Positions 51,150 through 59,313 of a DNA stretch of 64,000 nt are shown one piece after another; the first letter of the stretch is position 1, and every line of letters starts with the position of its first letter. The notes under the pieces are model-generated. The model did no database searches. It was given only the letters and a program-made list of their open reading frames with translations, and was not told the origin of the DNA. Position numbers and translations under genes: made by a program. This DNA is from Halorarum salinum (lineage in GTDB: Archaea > Halobacteriota > Halobacteria > Halobacteriales > Haloferacaceae), in NCBI RefSeq assembly GCF_013402875.1, contig NZ_CP058579.1:1550001-1614000 (forward strand), given 5' to 3'.

Positions 51150-51556
51150 GCCGGCAGCCCCTCCGCGAGGTCGACGGCGGCGTTCACGGCCTCGGCGCCC
51201 TTCTCGACGCGTTCGCGGGCCACCGCGCCGCTCTGGCCCGGCCCGGAGACGCCGAAGGTGACGGGCTTGTCCCGGTCGAGGCTCACGTCGGTCAGCTTCC
51301 GCGCGGCCGCGTGGCCGATGACCTGGTCGTGGTCGGTGTCGCCCGAGACGATGGCGCCGACGACGGCGACGGCGTCCACGTCCTCGCGGCGCGCGAGGCG
51401 GTCGGCGGCGAGCGGCGCGTCGTAGACGCCCGGCACGTGGACGGTCTCGCCGACCTCCACGTCGCGGTCGGCGGACGCCTTCAGCGCCGCCTCCTCCATC
51501 GGTTCGGTGACGGGCGCGTTGAAGCGCGCCACCACCAGCCCGAGTGTGACTGTCAT
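51146..51556 (-). CDS. ribH: 6,7-dimethyl-8-ribityllumazine synthase
   Basis: This 136-residue protein condenses 3,4-dihydroxy-2-butanone 4-phosphate with the ribitylamino-uracil in riboflavin synthesis. Motifs are LGLVVARFNAPVTEPMEEAA, HVPGVYDAPLAADRLA, VVGAIVSGDTDHDQVIGHAA (with the catalytic His) and PVTFGVSGPGQSGAVARERV. It is a little shorter than bacterial RibH, as in archaea. It is first in a two-gene unit with the aminotransferase. Confidence 0.95.
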   Translation of the reverse strand: MTVTLGLVVARFNAPVTEPMEEAALKASADRDVEVGETVHVPGVYDAPLAADRLARREDVDAVAVVGAIVSGDTDHDQVIGHAAARKLTDVSLDRDKPVTFGVSGPGQSGAVARERVEKGAEAVNAAVDLAEGLPA

Positions 51557-51749
51557 ACGCCAGCGGTCGGCGTCGGCGGTGAAAGGCGTACCGTTCGGGG
51601 CCTATGTCGCCCCTCGCGGCCCCGTGTTGGCGGGTGCCGTGGTCGTCGGAGTGGGGCGCGCGAAAACCGGTAGCCGTCGTTGTCGGTGCATACGTACGAC
51701 GCTCGGCGACGGCGGAGTGATGACCGTGAACGCCCACTCCGCCGGACGT

Positions 51750-52262
51750 TCGACCGAGCGACAGGGCCCGACTACTGCTCGCCGTGAGTAGTCCAGCATG
51801 ACGGTCGCTCGGCCGGCCACCCGGCGGTCGCGCCGGCAGCAGCGGTGGCGCGCGCGACGCGAGCTCCTCGTGGAGCGAGCAACGTGCGCGAGGGGTGAAG
51901 CGAGCCGGCGCGCCCCCGTGGCGCTCCCGTGAGCGACGAAGGAGCGAACGAGAGCACGCGGGTCGAGCGCGGTCGTACGAAAATCGAAGACTTTCGTGAT
52001 GACGAGAGACGCCAAAAGCGTCACTCGAACCACGAGTCCCGCGAAGCGCCACAGCGAACGAATCGACTGGGGAGGCTCACGCGAGCGAGGGTGCGTTCCG
52101 AGGGGCTCGCTCCGAGGTAACTGGTGGACGCCAGAGTGCAAGCAGTCCCGGTCCGCTCCCTACGCCAGCCGACCCGAGCGAAATCTGGTCCGGAAACACG
52201 AGGGAGCGGATCGGCCGGGGAGGTTCGCGGCCGCCGTCGTGCAAGCAGCAGCGGTCCGCTTC
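51750..52262 (-). repeat. Long dispersed repeat, family C copy 2
   Basis: Positions 51750-52157 are the near-exact reverse complement of 28168-28580. The element extends to about 52262 with sequence shared with the third copy (CCGACCCGAGCGAAA, CGGAAACACGAG, GGCCGGGGAGG, CAAGCAGCAGCGGTCCGCT). It lies between ribH and the Agl23-like gene, again a divergent pair. The gap 51557-52374 contains this repeat and the promoter of the latter gene. Confidence 0.9.
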
Positions 52263-52374
52263 TTCGTAGCCCATCACGAGCGTCGTTTCCGGAGGAACCG
52301 TCCCGAGCACCTCGGAGTCTCCGAAAACCCGCAATCACAAGAGTTGTTACCGGGGGCGCGCGAGGGAGGAGGCA

Positions 52375-54285
52375 ATGAGCGAGGCGGCCGGCGACGCGCC
52401 CTCCAGGGAATCCACCGACCCGCCAGCCGACGCCGGACGCCACACCGCGACCGGTCCGTGGGACCGGTTCCCCGGCGACCCGGCCACGCGGGGCGTCGTC
52501 GTCGTCACCGTCGTCTCGCTGCTGCTCCGCCTCGTTGACCTCGGCGGCCGGGTGTTCCACTGGGACGAAGGCCGCGTCGGCTACTGGATCCTCCGGTTCG
52601 ACGCGACGGGGGAGTTCTTCTACCGGCCCATCATCCACGGCCCGTTCCTCCCCGTCGTGAACAACGCGCTGTTCGACGTCCTCGGCGCCTCGGACTTCAC
52701 CGCGCGGCTCCCCGTCGCGCTCGTCGGCGGCCTGCTCCCGCTCGCTGCGCTCTGCTTCCGCCGGCGGCTCTCGACGCGCGAGCAGGTCGCGCTCGCGCTC
52801 GTGCTCGCGCTCGACCCGCTGCTCGTCTACTACTCGCGGTTCATGCGCTCGGACGTGCTCGTCGGCGCGTTCGCGTTCGGCGCGTTCGCGCTCGTCGTCT
52901 ACGCCGTCGACCACGAGCGGACGCTCCCGCTGGTGCCCGCCGCCGCGCTGCTGGCGCTCGGGTTCGCCTCCAAGGAGAACGCGCTCGTCTACGTGGCCTG
53001 CTTCGCCGGCGCCGCCGCCCTCGTGGTCGACCATCGAGTCGTCCGCGGTTCGACCCGGTCCGGCTCGCTCCTCGACGCGGTCGTCCGCGAGGGCGTCTCG
53101 CTCGCCCGGTTCGCCGGCCGGTGGACGGGCGGACGGCGCACGAGGCGGGCGATCGAGCGCCGGGTCGCCGAGCGGGGCGGCCGGAGCGCCCCGTTCGCCC
53201 CCGAAATCGGGGCGCTCGGCCACCTCCTCGTCTGGGTGCCGCTCGTCACGGCGGCGATCCTCGGGACGTTCCTCGCCGTCGTCGCGTTCTTCTACGCGCC
53301 GCGCCCGGAGCTGTGGGGCGCGCTCGGCGGCGTCGACCCGGTCCAGCCCGTGCTGTACAACGCCACCGTCGTCCCCGGGGAGCGCCTCTACGGCACCTGG
53401 GCGGCCGGGTCCCACTCGGGCCACTCCTACGCCCCGTACCTCCTCGACCTCGCGGAGACGCTCGTCTACGGCTCCGGGGTCGTCCTCGTGCTCGCGGCCC
53501 TCGGGTTCCTCGCGGACGGCTACGGCGGGCGGAACCGGTCGCTCGTCGCGTTCGCCGTCTACTGGGCGGCCGCCTCGCTCGTCGGCTACCCGGTCGCGAC
53601 GGACATCCAGGCGCCGTGGGCGGCGGTCCACGTCGTGCTGCCGCTCGCCATCCCCGCCGCCGTGGGAATCGCGACCGTCGCCGACTCGTTCGAGGAGTCG
53701 CTCGCCGCCGAGGACGTCGCGAGCCTCGCGCTCGCGGGCCTGCTGGTGTTCGCGGCGGTCGGCGGCGTGGCGGCCGCCAACGTGGACTACTGGAACTCGA
53801 CCGACCGGGAGGACGAGCAGGTGCTCCAGTGGGCACAGCCGGGCAACGAGATCAGGCCGGCGCTCGACGACGCCCGCCTCGTCGCCGAGCACAACGACGG
53901 GACCGACGTCATGTTCGTCGGCACGTACGTCGGCGACTCCACCGAGTTCTACCTGAACGACGAGTCGAGCGTCGAGCGGATGCCCCCCGGCGGCCCCGGC
54001 TGGCACGACAGGCTCCCGCTCCCGTGGTACCTCGAACTCTCCGAGGCCGAAACCACGTCCACGCACCCCGACGCCCGCTACGACGGGCTCCCGGACGACC
54101 CGCCGCCGGTCATCGTCGCGATGTCGGACGACCGGGAGGGGCTGATGGAGCGGTACGACGGCTACGAGGCCCGGACGTACCCGTTCAAGCTCTGGGGCGA
54201 GGACGTCACCTTCCTCTTCGACGAGGAGGCGCTCGCGGAGGCCCGGGCGGCCGAGACGGGCGAGCCCGGGACCGAGGGCGCGTAG
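52375..54285 (+). CDS. Agl23-like flippase-associated glycosyltransferase family protein
   Basis: This 636-residue polytopic protein of the TIGR03663 / GT39-like family has GGRVFHWDEGRVGYWILRFD with the Asp-Glu pair in the first extracytoplasmic loop. YRPIIHGPFLPVVNNALFDV, VYYSRFMRSDVLVGAFAFGA and LGFASKENALVYVACF follow, as in dolichol-phosphate-sugar transferases. About ten membrane helices precede a soluble C-terminal domain (MFVGTYVGDSTEFYLNDESS). Haloferax Agl23 was linked to N-glycosylation and the family name reflects that; no agl genes are adjacent here. ATG 52375 has an upstream GGGAGGAGG ribosome-binding site. Confidence 0.87.
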   Translation: MSEAAGDAPSRESTDPPADAGRHTATGPWDRFPGDPATRGVVVVTVVSLLLRLVDLGGRVFHWDEGRVGYWILRFDATGEFFYRPIIHGPFLPVVNNALFDVLGASDFTARLPVALVGGLLPLAALCFRRRLSTREQVALALVLALDPLLVYYSRFMRSDVLVGAFAFGAFALVVYAVDHERTLPLVPAAALLALGFASKENALVYVACFAGAAALVVDHRVVRGSTRSGSLLDAVVREGVSLARFAGRWTGGRRTRRAIERRVAERGGRSAPFAPEIGALGHLLVWVPLVTAAILGTFLAVVAFFYAPRPELWGALGGVDPVQPVLYNATVVPGERLYGTWAAGSHSGHSYAPYLLDLAETLVYGSGVVLVLAALGFLADGYGGRNRSLVAFAVYWAAASLVGYPVATDIQAPWAAVHVVLPLAIPAAVGIATVADSFEESLAAEDVASLALAGLLVFAAVGGVAAANVDYWNSTDREDEQVLQWAQPGNEIRPALDDARLVAEHNDGTDVMFVGTYVGDSTEFYLNDESSVERMPPGGPGWHDRLPLPWYLELSEAETTSTHPDARYDGLPDDPPPVIVAMSDDREGLMERYDGYEARTYPFKLWGEDVTFLFDEEALAEARAAETGEPGTEGA

Positions 54286-54374
54286 GTCGGAGGGCCCGGG
54301 TCGAAGCCCCGCCGGCCGGCACGCGATCCCGAATTCTATCCGCGAACGTGCGTATATCCGTCGTGATGTGGCAA

Positions 54375-54382
54375 GGTTTATT
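54375..54382 (+). promoter_or_regulatory. TATA-like box of the purK-purE operon
   Basis: GGTTTATT ends 24 nt before the GTG at 54407. It supports the GTG over the in-frame upstream ATG at 54368, which overlaps the box. Confidence 0.6.
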
Positions 54383-54406
54383 CGCGGAGGTGTCGAACCG
54401 ACGCCC

Positions 54407-55588
54407 GTGACACCGACGTGTCCCGGCCCGACGCTCGGCGTCGTCGGCGGCGGGCAGCTCGGCCGGATGCTGGCCGAGGCGGCCTCCCCGCTGGGCGTCG
54501 ACGTGGTCGTGCTCGACCCGACGCCCGACTGCCCGGCCGCCCGCGTCGCCGAACAGGTCGAGGGAGCGTTCGACGACCCCGACGCGGTGCGGGCGCTCGC
54601 GGAGCGGGCGGACGCACTGACCCTGGAGATCGAACTCGCGGACCCGGACGTGCTCGAATCCGCGAGCGCCGAGTACGACGTCCCGGTCCACCCCTCCCCC
54701 GACGCGCTGCGGACGATCCGGGACAAACTGGTCCAGAACGGGGCGTTCGCGGACGCCGGCGTCCCGGTCCCGGAGTTCGTCCGGGTGGACGGCGCCGACG
54801 ACCTCGCGGACGCCGTCGAAGCGCTTCCCGGTTCGGCCGCCATGCTCAAGGCCCGGACCGGCGGCTACGACGGCCGCGGGAACCGACCCGTCGAGGCGGG
54901 CGACGACTACGGGGCGGCGCTTGCGGAAGTCGGCGCTGGAGACGGCGGAGCGCTCGCGGAGGAACTGGTCGACTTCGAGCGCGAGGTCGCCGTGATCGGC
55001 GTCCGCGGCGACGACGAGGTCCGGGCGTTCCCGCTCACCGAGACGGTCCACGAGGCGGAGATCATGCGGGAGACTGTCGTCCCGGCGCGGACCTCGGACG
55101 CGGTCGCGAAACGCGCCCGCGAGGTCGCGCTCGACGCGCTGGACACCCTCGACGGTCGCGGCGTCTTCGGCATCGAACTGTTCGAGACGAGCGAGGGGGA
55201 GGTGCTGCTCAACGAGGTCGCCCCGCGGCCGCACAACTCCGGCCACTGGACCATCGAGGGCGCGACGGCGTCGCAGTTCGAACAGCACGTCCGCGCCGTG
55301 CTCGGGTGGCCGCTCGCCCCGGCCGAGGCCCGCGCGCCGACCGTGACCGCGAACGTCCTCGGCGACGTGTCCGACCCCGAACCCGCACGACTCCGAGGCG
55401 TCGGCGGCGCGCTATCCACGCCGAACGCACACTTCCACTGGTACGGAAAACGGGAAGTCCGTCCGCTCCGCAAGATGGGGCACGTGACCCTCACGCGCGC
55501 GGACGCCGACGAGAACGACCTGCTCGCGGAGGCACGCGGCCTCCGGGACGAACTAACGTTCACGACCGACGACCACGACCCACGATGA
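54407..55588 (+). CDS. purK: 5-(carboxyamino)imidazole ribonucleotide synthase
   Basis: This 393-residue ATP-grasp enzyme carboxylates AIR to N5-CAIR using ATP and bicarbonate in purine synthesis. The N-terminus has GVVGGGQLGRMLAEAASPLG. The ATP-binding region has AAMLKARTGGYDGRGNRPVE near residue 145 and LFETSEGEVLLNEVAPRPHN near 265, followed by SGHWTIEGATASQFEQHVRA. Translation starts at GTG on a probable leaderless mRNA. The stop overlaps purE as ATGA. Confidence 0.95.
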   Translation: MTPTCPGPTLGVVGGGQLGRMLAEAASPLGVDVVVLDPTPDCPAARVAEQVEGAFDDPDAVRALAERADALTLEIELADPDVLESASAEYDVPVHPSPDALRTIRDKLVQNGAFADAGVPVPEFVRVDGADDLADAVEALPGSAAMLKARTGGYDGRGNRPVEAGDDYGAALAEVGAGDGGALAEELVDFEREVAVIGVRGDDEVRAFPLTETVHEAEIMRETVVPARTSDAVAKRAREVALDALDTLDGRGVFGIELFETSEGEVLLNEVAPRPHNSGHWTIEGATASQFEQHVRAVLGWPLAPAEARAPTVTANVLGDVSDPEPARLRGVGGALSTPNAHFHWYGKREVRPLRKMGHVTLTRADADENDLLAEARGLRDELTFTTDDHDPR

Positions 55589-56199
55589 CCACCGTTCAGG
55601 ACCTCGTCGACGGGCTCGAATCGGAGGCGGAGAGCGACGCCGACCCGGTGACGACCCCCGACGTCGGGGTCATCATGGGCTCGGACTCGGATCTGGACAC
55701 GATGGCGGGCGCGTTCGACGCGCTCTCGGAGCTCGGATTCGCCGAGCAGACGGACTTCCACGACCCGCCGGAGGCTCGGTTCACCTACGAGAGCTACGTC
55801 GTCTCCGCACACCGGACGCCCGAACTCATGTACGCCTACGGCGGGACGGCGGCTGATCGCGGGCTGGACGTGATAATCGCGGGCGCCGGCGGGAAGTCCG
55901 CGGACCTGCCGAACATGACCGCGAGCATCGCGTATCCGGTCCCCGTCGTCGGCGTGCCCGTCCAGGAGAAGTCCGTCGACTCGGTCATCGGGATGCCGAC
56001 CGGCGCCCCAATCGTCGCCGTCGACGCGGGCAAGTCGTTCAACGCCGGGCTCTCGGCCGGGCAGATCCTCGCACGGGAGCACGGGGAACTGCGGGAGGCG
56101 CTGGTCTCGTACCACGAGGACCTGCGGGCCGACGTGGCGGCGGTCTCGCGGGACCTCCACGACCGCGGCGTGGACGGGTTCCGCGAGTCGCGGGAGTAG
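55585..56199 (+). CDS. purE: 5-(carboxyamino)imidazole ribonucleotide mutase
   Basis: This 204-residue protein converts N5-CAIR to CAIR. It has VGVIMGSDSDLDTMAGAFDA, YVVSAHRTPELMYAYGG (catalytic His), IIAGAGGKSADLPNMTASIA and PVVGVPVQEKSVDSVIGMPT. A 25-residue acidic N-terminal extension precedes the core. It follows purK with a 4-nt overlap, so the two steps are made together. Confidence 0.95.
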   Translation: MTTVQDLVDGLESEAESDADPVTTPDVGVIMGSDSDLDTMAGAFDALSELGFAEQTDFHDPPEARFTYESYVVSAHRTPELMYAYGGTAADRGLDVIIAGAGGKSADLPNMTASIAYPVPVVGVPVQEKSVDSVIGMPTGAPIVAVDAGKSFNAGLSAGQILAREHGELREALVSYHEDLRADVAAVSRDLHDRGVDGFRESRE

Positions 56200-56239
56200 C
56201 CTCCGGTCCGGCCCAGCGCCGATCCGTCGCCGTCCTCGC

Positions 56240-56305
56240 GCCGACCCGTCACCGTTCCGGTGCCGACCCGTCACCGTTCCGGTACCGACCCGCCACCACC
56301 CCCGT
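56240..56305 (+). repeat. Short tandem repeat, 22-nt unit
   Basis: Two identical units GCCGACCCGTCACCGTTCCG+GT are followed by a diverged third (ACCGACCCGCCACCACCCCC+GT), with a degenerate unit before them. It lies between purE and the nuo operon. A slippage-prone spacer; no function apparent. Confidence 0.65.
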
Positions 56306-56430
56306 ACCTACTCGCCGCTACCCCGTATCGAACTGCCACGTTCGGCTCGCCGGGGCCCGCGCGGCGGACGCTCGTAAATGAACGCTTATGTACGGGCGTT
56401 TCCAAGCCACGGACGATAGGAGAACCCGGA

Positions 56431-56847
56431 ATGAATCCATGGATAGCCATCGGCGCAATGGCGGTGATGGGCGTGGGCATCCCCCTCGGGATGATGGCCG
56501 CGTCGGCGATCCTCCGCCCGAGTGTGCCAGAACAGGGGAAGAGCGCCACCTACGAGTCCGGCGAGATCCCCACCGAGTCGGCGATCGGCATCCAGTTCAA
56601 CATCCAGTACTACATGGTTGCCCTGCTGTTCGTCGTCTTCGACCTGGAGACCGTCCTCGTGTTCCCGTGGGCGGTCATCTACGGCCCCGCGCTGGAGGGG
56701 GGCGTCCCGCTCGTGGACGTGCTGCTCCCGATGCTCGTCTTCATCGCGGTGCTGGTCGTCGGACTCGCCTGGGCGTGGAGACAGGGCGCCGTCAACTGGG
56801 CGAAGAGCCCGCGTGCGTCCCGACGGAAGACGGAGCGTAGATCATGA
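56431..56847 (+). CDS. nuoA: NADH-quinone oxidoreductase-like subunit A
   Basis: This 138-residue subunit has three membrane helices. It carries the family motif KSATYESGEIPTESAIGIQF near residue 40 (the conserved Y-E-S-G), followed by MVALLFVVFDLETVLVFPWA with the membrane-embedded Asp and Glu. It opens the nuo operon, starting at ATG 56431 after an A+G-rich leader (GGACGATAGGAGAACCCGGA). NuoA joins the peripheral arm to the proton-pumping membrane arm. Its last codons overlap the nuoB start. Confidence 0.94.
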   Translation: MNPWIAIGAMAVMGVGIPLGMMAASAILRPSVPEQGKSATYESGEIPTESAIGIQFNIQYYMVALLFVVFDLETVLVFPWAVIYGPALEGGVPLVDVLLPMLVFIAVLVVGLAWAWRQGAVNWAKSPRASRRKTERRS

Positions 56848-57545
56848 GTAGCGACAACAGGCCGTTCATCACGGACGACTCGCAGGTACTGACCGAGACG
56901 CGCGACGCCCGGATCGCCGGGCAGGACGACCGCTTCAACTCGAAGCTCCGGGAGGCGTTCGGCTCCTCCCCGTTCATCCTCACCAAGTTCGACAAGTTCA
57001 TGAACTGGGTGCGGGGCTCCTCGATGTTCATGCTGCAGTTCGGCATCGCCTGCTGCAGCATCGAGATGATGCACACCTACGGGGTCAAACACGACCTCGA
57101 CCGCTTCGGGTCGGGCGTCCCGCGCGCCTCGCCCCGGCAGGCGGACGTCATCATCGTCCCGGGGACCATCGTCTCGAAGTTCGCCCCGCGGATGAAGCGC
57201 GTCTACGACCAGATGCCCGAGCCGAAGTTCGTCGTCGGCATGGGCTCGTGTACCATCTCCGGCGGCCCGTTCCAGGAGGGGTACAACGTGGTCAAGGGCG
57301 CCGAGGAGGTCATCCCGGTCGACATCCACGTCCCGGGCTGTCCCCCCCGCCCCGAGGCGCTGGTGTACGGCGTCGTGAAGCTCCAGGAGCGCATCGCCAA
57401 CGGCGAGTCCTCGCCGGTGACGGTGAAGCCGTACGAACTGGAGCAGTTCGGCGACCTCGAGCGCGACGAGATCGTCGACCAGCTCGCCGCCGAGATCGAC
57501 GAGGACGACCTCGTGATGCGGTACAACTGGGCCGATTCACCCTGA
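56844..57545 (+). CDS. nuoB: NADH-quinone oxidoreductase-like subunit B
   Basis: This 233-residue protein carries the terminal N2 [4Fe-4S] cluster that reduces quinone. Ligands are in FGIACCSIEMMHTYGVKHDL (tandem Cys), VVGMGSCTISGGPFQEGYN and DIHVPGCPPRPEALVYGVVK. It has an N-terminal extension of about 45 residues compared with bacterial NuoB. It overlaps nuoA by 4 nt and precedes nuoCD by 2 nt. Confidence 0.96.
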   Translation: MSSDNRPFITDDSQVLTETRDARIAGQDDRFNSKLREAFGSSPFILTKFDKFMNWVRGSSMFMLQFGIACCSIEMMHTYGVKHDLDRFGSGVPRASPRQADVIIVPGTIVSKFAPRMKRVYDQMPEPKFVVGMGSCTISGGPFQEGYNVVKGAEEVIPVDIHVPGCPPRPEALVYGVVKLQERIANGESSPVTVKPYELEQFGDLERDEIVDQLAAEIDEDDLVMRYNWADSP

Positions 57546-57547
57546 CC

Positions 57548-59215
57548 ATGAGTCTGGAAGAACCAGCACCGGCGGCGATCGAGGAACAGTCCGCCGACGA
57601 CCTCGCCGACCTGCTCGGCGAGCACGTGCTCGCCCGCGAGGAGCACCTGAACGCGCCGGGCTACGTCGTCCGGCCGGACGCGGTCCAGGACGTGCTCTCG
57701 GCGCTGAAGGAGGAGGCCGGCTTCGACCACCTCTCGTGTGTCACCGCCCAGGAGTACGAGGACCGCTACGAGTCCATCTACCACCTGAAGAAGTACGACG
57801 ACCCGACCCAGGAGGTCAGCGTCGTCGTCCCCACGGACCGCGAGCACCCCGTGAGCCAGTCGGGCGAACCGGTGTTCCGGACCGCGGACTGGCACGAGCG
57901 GGAGGCGTACGACCTCGTCGGCGTCGAGTACGACGACCACCCCGACCTGCGCCGCATCCTCCTGCCGGAGACGTGGCAGGGCCACCCCCTCTCGCTCGAC
58001 TACGACCAGGACCGCCCGCAGGTCGTCCCGCTCCGCGAGCACGCCAACCCGCTCGAGGCGGACAACCGCGCGGAGAACGACCAGGACGCGGACACGATGT
58101 TCCTCAACATCGGGCCCCACCATCCGGCGACCCACGGCGTGCTCCACCTGGAGACCACGCTCGACGGCGAGCAGGTCGCCGACGTGGAGTCCGACATCGG
58201 CTACCTCCACCGCTGTGAGGAGCAGATGGCCCAGAACGGCACCTACCGCCACCAGATCATGCCGTACCCGGACCGCTGGGACTACATCTCGGCGGGCCTG
58301 CTGAACGAGTTCGCGTACGCCCGCGCGGCCGAGGACCTCGCGGACATCGAGGTGCCCGAGTACGCGCAGGTCGTCCGGACGATGGGCGCGGAACTGTGCC
58401 GCATTGCGGCCCACATGCTCGCGGTCGGCACGTTCGCGCTCGACATCTACGGCGACTTCACGGCCATCTTCATGTACGCCATCCGGGACCGCGAGAAGGC
58501 CCAGAACCTGCTGGAGGACCTGACGGGCCAGCGGCTCATGTTCAACTACTTCCGGCTCGGGGGGGTCGTCTGGGACCTGCCCGAACCCCGCGAGGAGTTC
58601 TTCGAGAATGTCCGTGACTTCCTCGACGCGCTCCCGGAGGCGCTCCAGGAGTACCACGACCTCATCTCCTCGAACGAGATCCTCCAGATGCGGACCGTCG
58701 ACACGGGCGTGCTCCCCCCGGAGGTCGCCAAGGACTACGGCGCGACGGGGCCGGTCGCCCGCGGGTCGGGCGTCGACTACGACCTGCGACGGGACGATCC
58801 GTACGGCTACTACGACGAACTCGACTGGAACGTCGTCACCGAGGACGGCTGTGACAACTACGCGCGCCTCCTCGTCCGCCTCCGCGAGGTCGAGGAGTCC
58901 GCGAAGATCATCGAGCAGTGCGTCGACCTGCTGGAGGACTGGCCCGAGGACGAGCGGACCATCCAGGCGAACGTCCCCCGGACGCTGAAGCCGGAGGACG
59001 ACACGGAGGTGTACCGCGCGGTCGAGGGCGCGAAGGGCGAACTCGGCATCTACATCCGCGCGGACGGCACCGACAAGCCGGCCCGGTTCAAGATCCGGTC
59101 GCCGTGCTTCTCGAACCTCCAGACGCTGCCCGAGATGGCCCAGGGCGAGTACGTGCCCGACCTGGTGGCCGCGCTCGGTAGCCTGGACATCGTGCTCGGG
59201 GAGGTGGACCGGTGA
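57548..59215 (+). CDS. nuoCD: Fused NADH-quinone oxidoreductase-like subunit C/D
   Basis: This 555-residue fusion has a NuoC part up to about 165 (EAYDLVGVEYDDHPDLRRIL, then LPETWQGHPL). The NuoD part follows (FLNIGPHHPATHGVLHLETT; DIGYLHRCEEQMAQNGTYRH; ELCRIAAHMLAVGTFALDIY; KARGELGIYI-like VEGAKGELGIYIRADGTDKP). The His-Pro loop forms the quinone cavity with NuoB. The stop codon overlaps a 32-codon ORF inserted before nuoH. Haloarchaea lack NuoEFG, so the electron donor is not expected to be NADH bound by NuoF. Confidence 0.95.
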   Translation: MSLEEPAPAAIEEQSADDLADLLGEHVLAREEHLNAPGYVVRPDAVQDVLSALKEEAGFDHLSCVTAQEYEDRYESIYHLKKYDDPTQEVSVVVPTDREHPVSQSGEPVFRTADWHEREAYDLVGVEYDDHPDLRRILLPETWQGHPLSLDYDQDRPQVVPLREHANPLEADNRAENDQDADTMFLNIGPHHPATHGVLHLETTLDGEQVADVESDIGYLHRCEEQMAQNGTYRHQIMPYPDRWDYISAGLLNEFAYARAAEDLADIEVPEYAQVVRTMGAELCRIAAHMLAVGTFALDIYGDFTAIFMYAIRDREKAQNLLEDLTGQRLMFNYFRLGGVVWDLPEPREEFFENVRDFLDALPEALQEYHDLISSNEILQMRTVDTGVLPPEVAKDYGATGPVARGSGVDYDLRRDDPYGYYDELDWNVVTEDGCDNYARLLVRLREVEESAKIIEQCVDLLEDWPEDERTIQANVPRTLKPEDDTEVYRAVEGAKGELGIYIRADGTDKPARFKIRSPCFSNLQTLPEMAQGEYVPDLVAALGSLDIVLGEVDR

Positions 59216-59313
59216 TGGCTCTCCGTAGCGGCAGCCGGACCCTGGTGGACATGAAAAGGGCGAGCGGCCGCGGAGCGGCCGCGAGGGCTTTCCGGACGGA
59301 GGTGGATCGCTGA
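59215..59313 (+). CDS. 32-codon bridging ORF on a palindromic insert in the nuo operon
   Basis: ATG at 59215 overlaps the nuoCD stop (TGATG). The frame ends in TGA overlapping the nuoH ATG at 59313, also as TGATG. The product would be MALRSGSRTLVDMKRASGRG, then AAARAFRTEVDR: basic, unlike its neighbours, and probably not a subunit. The DNA is palindromic (AGCGGCCGCGGAGCGGCCGC). A 19-nt sequence, GGAGGTGGACCGGTGATGG, is repeated 98 nt later with two mismatches, carrying the ribosome-binding site. The ORF may exist only to keep ribosomes moving into nuoH. Confidence 0.6.
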   Translation: MALRSGSRTLVDMKRASGRGAAARAFRTEVDR

